This document shows, piece after piece, positions 58,001 through 64,000 of a stretch of DNA of 64,000 nt. The translations under genes and the position numbers were made by a program. The notes under the pieces are model-generated. The model had not been told where the DNA came from, made no database searches, and saw only the letters and a program-made list of their open reading frames with translations. This DNA is from Malus domestica (Eukaryota; Streptophyta; Magnoliopsida; Rosales; Rosaceae): positions 36,161,001 through 36,225,000 of the forward strand of contig NC_091671.1 of assembly GCF_042453785.1 (NCBI RefSeq), in the 5' to 3' direction. How positions within the stretch are numbered: position 1 is the first letter of the stretch; each line of letters opens with the position of its first letter.

Positions 58001-58526
58001 GATCTCATTTTAAAATTGCAGGGTGTGCCCGAGGAAAATGTGGTTGTTTCAAATGAAAACATGGACTCTATCAGTGGTTATAATGGTGAAACAGTTCCAA
58101 AAGAGGAATCTGATGGTGCTCATGGTGATGGAACATTTACGGTACCTGGGTTGCGGGTGAGTTTGAACTCAGTTGTTCACTCCTCAACAAAGTCAGGCGA
58201 GTCGCAGGTTATTTTTTCGTTGGTGATAATGTGTATGTCATACATTCATAGTTACATCTGATTGTTAAAACTTGGTTATAATTTTGAAATTGCAGGCTGA
58301 ACCTGACAAAAATGTGGATGGTCGAAGTGAAGATTTGAATGTCTTTATGGAAAATTTAGAAACAGCGGTAATGTTGACATAACTCCCAAAGAGGTACGTG
58401 TTTGGCAATCTTAGTTATATTCGAGTGCAACGACATCGCTTTTCCCGGCAGGACAATCCTAAGAGAGATCAGCTTGGTCACAATGACGATTCGGTTTATC
58501 GATCATCATTTAAGTTGATCTTGTGA
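55015..58526 (+). CDS. Unrecognised protein with duplicated Cys/His domain
   Basis: I do not recognise this plant protein. Exons 55015-55971, 56062-56535, 56659-56754, 57054-57656, 57732-57887, 58022-58156, 58296-58367 and 58452-58526 have GT-AG borders and join in frame to 855 residues. N-terminus: low complexity with an (NP)n tract (codons from about 55138-55200), Pro/Ser-rich and basic RKRNRN segments. Two related domains follow, in exon 1 (about residues 165-315) and exon 4. Each has PxEEQAR, an acidic stretch, a helix with (F/L)RxxYExNYExGEFCCLVC, then LxQHxxxIxxTKKKxxHRAxxQVxCKxLGWD. The Cys pair and following His suggest a zinc-binding fold. Exon 2 encodes repeats of about 12 residues built on AxEDNxAxENA. 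Exons 5 and 6 are duplicates (VVSNEN, SGYN, EESD). Probably nuclear; function unknown. The exon 7 to 8 splice is the least certain. Confidence 0.8.
55138..55201 (+). repeat. In-frame CCCAAT hexanucleotide repeat
   Basis: About ten CCCAAT-type units encode an Asn-Pro run in the N-terminus of the unrecognised protein; imperfect at the ends. Its length is a multiple of three, so copy changes keep the frame. Confidence 0.9.
56773..56794. repeat. ACA trinucleotide repeat in intron 3
   Basis: Short (AAC)n run just after exon 3 of the unrecognised gene, followed by a short inverted word (AGTGGGGAAGATGATTGCTC also occurs near 56754-56770 in part). Minor. Confidence 0.7.
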
Positions 58527-59634
58527 ATCAATAGTAGAATTTCATGTGGCGCTTTGTTGTAAATGTTAACTTAGCTAAAGCTTGTGCAAGGCCATTCTTC
58601 AATGGATGTGTTGAATATATGCATTTGTCCTTTTGAAAGAGTTTCTTTCTTTTATTGTGACGGTCGCACTTCCACGTTATGATGTCTCTTGTTTGCATAA
58701 GAGATTGGAAAGTTTTGAGTTCGGTTGCAATGGTACTTACTAAACAGTACAAATTTTAATCAAAATCCAACTGGTGGAAAGATTCTTTAGATTCCTGTAT
58801 GCAAAATCAAACCGTTGGTTTTCTAAATCACTCAGTGATACGTACTACCAATTAGCACCATTTAGCGAACTTCGAAAATTTCAAGTTCGTGGCCCAAGAT
58901 TACAGATCTAGAACTTGCGGCCTCAGATATGGACTTGGAACTTGCGATCTAGACTGAGATTCCAAACTCCAAACATCGAATCCAAGACATTGAAACTTGA
59001 AAACCAAGTCCCAAGTAACCCAAAACCTGAACCAAATATGATTTGATTTTGAATCTAATCAAATTTCAATGCAACAACTCCCAGTGTGCTTCAATTGGGT
59101 GCTCAGACCTTCGCAGAAACTTTTCATCGTCCATGTTTGCGACTAAGGCCCTTCGGCACAATGGCTTCAGGGATCCTAATATACGAAAAAATCTACACTA
59201 CTCCGCCTCATAGAGCCCTTAGATCCAACCCAACGGATTCAAAGGAAAATGGACAACCATTGGACCGGATCGAAGGGATCGTCATGGCAGAGTATTCAAT
59301 AGCCCGGAAGCTTTTAGCTTCAGTGTCATATCTTGAGGTGAAAAAAATCAAATCTTTCATTCAAAGCCATTGAGATGCAACATGAACGGCAAAACCGACC
59401 CCATTCAACATTTTACAATTATTTTTAAAATTACATATATTAAACACCACCAATGATTTCAACAGCAGCCCATGACATAATCATACAAAAGCAACATTTA
59501 CATGATAAGCATCGTCCAACCGAAGCCGAAACTGAACCGTTGAGTTTTCTTACATAATGGAAATCTCCACAGGCACCAGCACCGGCTCTTTAAATAAACA
59601 TTTAAGAGAAAAAAACAATACAAAAGAAATTATC
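58527..59634. other. Convergent intergenic region
   Basis: Lies between the 3' ends of the unrecognised gene (+) and the Tubby-like gene (-), so it holds both 3' UTRs. 58860-59010 contains repeated words such as GAACTTGCG and GAACTTGAA in a low-complexity run. A 95-codon plus-strand frame at 59086-59373 has no recognisable domain. Confidence 0.5.
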
Positions 59635-62600
59635 TTACTCGCACGCCAGTTTGGTGCCAAAGCTGGTAAGGCAAATAGCAAATGCCTGGAACGCTGACAA
59701 AGGCTGCCTATAATCCATGGTAAATGTATCATCACCCACTTTCCCGAACTGGAGAGCCGTTTCTTCGTCTCCTTTCCCTCCTGGCTGGCTTGGGTCCACA
59801 GCTGCAACCAGTTGAAAGTTCTTTACTGATGCCACCGTGACCCGACCATGGAAATTCAAACACCAGCACTGCAACTGATCATGCCATCTTGGAGCTTTGT
59901 TCCTCAAAAAGGTGTAACCAGAACTTGTAGAAGCTGTTTTCTTCAACTTTAAATTGTCCAAAGGTTTTCCAATGGCAGTTTCATCTGATGGTGGGCAAAT
60001 AAGCGGGCAAATCATCCTCCTTGGACCTCTTGATTTTAGAAGGTTGAACTTGTAAGAGACCTGCCCAACTTCAAAGTTGCCTGCCGGAACTTGGGGGCTT
60101 ATTTGCTTGCTTGCAAAACGACGAGTAGACCTACTGCTAGCAGGCTTTGCACCACTATGCGGTGGCTGGCTGTCATAGATTGTAAAATTGGTGCCCAGAA
60201 AATCGGAGCTGAAAAAGTTTAAGAAACCAAGTTAACATTCAAATTTGTTCTTTTAATTCAATGTAATGAAACCTCCTAAAAAATCAGTCAAGCTGATTCT
60301 GAATTCTAAAAAATGAGATCATGTCAACCTAACTTGGTATAAAACCTCTTACAGACATTCCAAAAAAGGGTCCCCTAACTTAACTTCCTTTCCCAAGAAT
60401 GTCTTACCTTAATTTTCCCACATAAGCATTACTTCCTTGGGATATGTCATCAGCATCAAGTGATATTATATACTCATAGTTAGTGCCATGCCTGTATCTC
60501 CGTGCTGCTAAAAGAAACTTTCCCTTATCGGTGAATGCTGGGAAGGGGAGAGGAAAAAAAATATCACAGGAGAATGAGAAAACATTCAACCTTTAAGCAT
60601 CCATGCAAGCTGTCACGAGCCACTCACATAAAAAGTATCAAATAAAACAAAAGTTTAACTCCACTGTATTCAATAGGAGTATTAAGTAGGAAATGAGAGT
60701 TACTATAGTCCCGATCTTCTGCACAACTAAACGACTACCATAAATAATAATTTGTCTGTGTCACAAACCAAAAGACTCTCAGTAAGATAAACCTTTCAAA
60801 CTTAAAAGTCTACTCTACAAAAGTAATTTTCAGTATTGATCAAGTGCTCCTCCAAAATTTTTTCTTCAGCAAATGGTTAACAGTTTAAAACCTATAACTC
60901 TCTAATTGTTAGAGCTAAACCTGCTCTTTACATGTAATTAGGTTAGGAAAGGCTGCGAACCAAATTGATATAAAGTCAAAAGCTATGTAAGACCAAGATA
61001 TTAAAGGTTTTGTTTGACAATTCTGAGATTGCCCAGATCCTGCTGAGTCAAGTCAACTTAGCAATTCAATCACCCGGAAAAATCTTCCATTTTTTCCGTC
61101 ACATTAAAGTCAACTTAAATAGGGTTGGCCCAAGAAATTGTCCCCCTTCGAGTATTGACTTGGCGACTTACAGGTCAAAATTTGAAATAGTAAAGGTAAA
61201 ACAGCTTCTGAAGACACATAGGAGTAAGTAATCCTGAAGTTGTTCTCATGTACATACTTACATGAGGTAAGTGCAAGATAAAGGTAAAACGTTGAGGTCT
61301 TCTTGTTTCGTTTTATTAGACATTGGTGGGGAAAATCGCGTGGTCCTGGCTGCAAGAATGACAAAAGTGTAAGATCATCAGTTTCAGATCAATTTATTAA
61401 AAACACTAAATTTAAACCACTGAACACGATCCCATTGTCAATGATAAACCGGAAGCAACTTAATATTAAAACTTCAATCTCACTTCAAGACATGACTGAA
61501 AACAAGATAACCAGAAGCATAAAAGAAACAATCTTAAAATTTCATTCTCTTTTCTCCGTACGGACTATCATTAGAGTATAACAATAATCTGCCAAAAAAT
61601 CCATAATTTCTTCATTAACAGTTTAGATTTTAGTTCTGGTAAATGGAGACATAACTTAGTATGGGGAATTTCATAAAATTCATTGTTTTTCAGACAAAAC
61701 ACAAGATTCAAAACACTATACGAAATACAAATATCTGGGTATTTTCTGGGAAGAGCATGTATAAATTTCGAACTTCCAAATTCTTGGTTAACAAGCATAC
61801 ACTCATACCCCAAAGGGGGAACCAAATCAGCTGCAAAATGGGGAGAATATTGATTAAACCCACAAAAGGATATAAATGTGGTGTTTCAAGGCATGCAACT
61901 TCTTAACAATGCACATTCTCCAAATCTTGCTATTTTTTCCTCAGAATTACGCAAATTCACTCTGATCACAGATGAAGCCTGCGATCCAATAAAGTTTTAA
62001 GCTAGTTCATATTCCTTGATCTTGCGAATTGTGATCATCCAAGAAAATACGCTTATAATTGCAGACTTCAATAGTAAATTTCATTTTTGAAACCAATCAC
62101 GACGTCGTACTCAAAGGGGGAACCAAAACAGCAGCAAATGGGGAAGAATGTTGAGCTAATCCCGCAAAAGGATACAAATGTGGTGCGTTTCAAAGCATAC
62201 ACCTTAAAAATGCACATTCTTTGAAAGTCACTCACTTTTTTCAAAATTCACTCTGTTCACAGATGAACCCCCTTGGCATCCCAATCAAAGTTTTCAGATT
62301 CCAACAGTGAATTTCACCATTAGTTTTTGGGAAACTGCAGAATGCGAAATCTTCCAGGAAAAAAAACAACTTTCCACACAATCATTACCGATCTTCTAAA
62401 AACTATTCAAATTCCAAATTACACAAACTCATTTAACCTAAATTCTCCTAAAAACTAAACAAACAAATCGAAAATTACATCGCCAAGGGCATACCTGTTT
62501 AAGGCACGAAGGGAAGGTAATTTTGCCACTGTACGAAGGAGACCGCGCGATCTCCTTGGTGATATCCCTCCACCGCTTGCAGACACAGGCACAAGCGACG

Positions 62601-62839
62601 ACGTTTTTGCGGTGAGGCCACTTGTCCTCGCTGGCCTCCACTCTCCGTATGATCTCACCGAGCAGCTCCGGGAGCATATCCGACCACGAAGACGACGACG
62701 GCGATGAAGATGAGTCAGCACAGTCCGAGTCGCGGACGACTCGGCGGTTGCCCCCACGCGCCTGATCCTCGTCGCTGAGCTTCAATTCCCTGAACGATTT
62801 GGAGAATTTCCGGGAGCGAAAGGCTTTCCGCAGAGACAT
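59635..62839 (-). CDS. Tubby-like F-box protein (TLP)
   Basis: Intact plant TLP of 378 residues. Minus-strand exons 62839-62495, 61349-61262, 60537-60408 and 60208-59635 join in frame with GT-AG borders. Residues about 51-98 form the F-box ([20 protein letters not shown]...[15 protein letters not shown]), which binds SKP1-type adaptors. The C-terminal Tubby domain follows from [14 protein letters not shown] through [78 protein letters not shown] and [20 protein letters not shown] to the typical end FGTKLACE. Plant TLPs anchor to plasma membrane phosphoinositides and relocate under stress. The open frame extends upstream, but the ATG at 62839 gives the family N-terminus ([15 protein letters not shown]). 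The exact paralogue number is not assigned. Confidence 0.95.
61809..62310. repeat. Tandem duplication in TLP intron 1
   Basis: Two diverged units about 300 bp apart start CCAAAGGGGGAACCAAATCA (61810) and TCAAAGGGGGAACCAAAACA (62111). They share CAAAAGGATA(T/C)AAATGTGGTG, AATGCACATTCT and TTCACTCTG(A/T)TCACAGATGA in order. Confidence 0.8.
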
Positions 62840-63371
62840 GGGTTCAGATTGGGGCTCTAGGGTTAGGGTTCCGATCTCGAACTTGCTGGTAAAGAGAAGC
62901 AGTTTTTTCTCCTTACAGAGAGAAAAGAGAGCGAGAGTGGTAGGGGTTGATGATGAATGGGAGAAAATGAGTTTTGATAGAGAGCCGGGGCTGTGACGGG
63001 TGATATTTTGGAGGCCAATGGGAGAACGAGGATTGGACGCGTGGGGAGATGGGATGTGGTGGTGAAGGGGCGTTGGGTGACGGGGATGTGAGGTTAGTGG
63101 TGTTGTCAAAGTGTGGTGGGCGTTTGACTGGTCCTATTCAACGTTAACAGCTGAAACCCGTTCGCGGCAGAGTACCGTAACAGTGACTGCCATTTATGGC
63201 TTATACTTTGTGTCTCATATTTGTTGTAGTTCTATTTTGGTTAGGAATGTGATTGTGTAAATATAATAAATCGTTATAGAAATCTATAATGTTTTTCGAT
63301 AGTTTTATTTTATTGTAATGTATTACTTGAAAGATGAGAATATTTTAAAAATAAAATGATTGTCTAATTCT
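62840..63371. other. TLP upstream region
   Basis: Holds the TLP 5' UTR and promoter on the minus strand: GC-richer to about 63180, then AT-rich. No other gene seen. Confidence 0.5.
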
Positions 63372-63382
63372 AATAATTTATT

Positions 63383-63535
63383 GTCACTTAGTACAACATC
63401 TAGTGTTATTATTTTTTATTTGTAAATGAGATGTTTTAGTTTCATTCTCGCCTAAAACGAATTTGAACCACATTATTGCTAGCTCATTGTGACTTAGTGG
63501 AGATAATATCATTTGTTCAACAAACAAAAAAAATC
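63383..63535 (+). mobile_element. tRNA-derived SINE, copy 3
   Basis: Starts GTCACTTAGTA, like copies 1 and 2. It shares the downstream AATTTGAACCACATTATTGC and AGATAATATCATTTGTT blocks, and ends in an A-rich tail. A perfect 11-bp duplication AATAATTTATT flanks it (63372-63382 and 63536-63546). The box A/B region is degenerate. Confidence 0.85.
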
Positions 63536-63546
63536 AATAATTTATT

Positions 63547-64000
63547 CTTAATTAAGGATAAATACGAATTTTAGCATAACCAACTACGATATTGAAACAA
63601 TATTATTCTTAGTATTCTACAACCAATGGGATAAAATTAGTGGGACTAGGTCTGTCTTTCCTTAGAATGTATGAAACTTTTTCATCTTCCGCAGAAAACC
63701 TTCTTCGCATGACGCAATTTTTTGTATTTTCCAAAAACGTCTTGAATCAAAAGATATATTGTCAAGGCGCCGTGTGATACCTGATCCTTCTCTTCTTGCC
63801 TAACTCCTTATCTCTTATTTTTGCTCTATCTCTAGCCTTGTCTTGCTCCATATTCAGTGCATGTTGGCGAGCCAATTTGAAAATTAATTTTAGTAATCAT
63901 TATTTGAAGAATTCCTTCTTGCAACTCTTTTCTTAGCAACCTTCTTACAAATAGGCCTCGAGGTTTCTTGGGTTTGTGTGAGCAATTCAATTGGGGTTTC
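63547..64000. other. Intergenic to window end
   Basis: AT-rich; no gene or repeat I can support. The window ends before the next gene. Confidence 0.5.

Noticed and set aside
59086-59373. 95-codon plus-strand frame between two convergent genes
   Set aside because: No domain or codon pattern supports it.

Overview
This is a stretch of nuclear DNA from a eudicot plant. Genes have plant-type introns (GT-AG, AT-rich), and long AT-rich intergenic spaces are filled with plant transposable elements. Repeat types and gene content suggest a woody Rosaceae species such as apple or pear; that is an inference. I see no prokaryotic feature, CRISPR array, rRNA or tRNA gene.

Layout. 0-1.3 kb: decayed caulimovirid-like (plant pararetrovirus) relic. 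3.0-3.6 kb: an intact single-exon ALOG/LSH transcription factor gene (+). 8.2-10.3 kb: a large probable solo LTR containing minisatellite repeats and a nested Harbinger-type MITE. 12.5-15.6 kb: uroporphyrinogen decarboxylase, HEME1 type (-, 5 exons). 16.7-21 kb: a solo LTR with a clean target-site duplication (TSD), two tRNA-derived SINEs, and a 2.6-kb Mutator-type element full of GAA repeats that landed inside one SINE. 21.2-22.9 kb: a polygalacturonase pseudogene. 23.1-27.8 kb: a decayed Ty1-copia element with both LTRs, followed by an older reverse-transcriptase relic split by a MITE. 29.6-31.4 kb: an intronless PNGase A-type amidase (-). 33.2-39.9 kb: a Rab3GAP regulatory-subunit-like gene (-, 8 exons) whose first intron holds a second Mutator-type element and a stray copy of part of the neighbouring ZDP gene. 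40.7-46.4 kb: a broken plastid-type gene (probable EMB3120 relic) split by a 4.4-kb L1-type LINE. 47.4-53.6 kb: ZDP, a DNA 3'-phosphatase (+, 12 exons). 55.0-58.5 kb: an unrecognised 855-residue protein with a duplicated Cys/His domain (+, 8 exons). 59.6-62.8 kb: a Tubby-like F-box protein (-, 4 exons). The rest is intergenic, with a third SINE near 63.4 kb.

The run HEME1 - PNGase A - Rab3GAP-like - EMB3120 relic - ZDP matches, from memory, the order of Arabidopsis At3g14930, 14920, 14910, 14900 and 14890. The block therefore looks anciently collinear, and the positional equivalent of an Arabidopsis embryo-essential gene is dead here. The genes do not form one pathway: haem/chlorophyll synthesis, glycan removal, Rab regulation, DNA repair and a Tubby-type regulator simply sit together. 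Exon boundaries were worked out by hand from splice sites and reading-frame continuity; all five multi-exon gene models close in frame.
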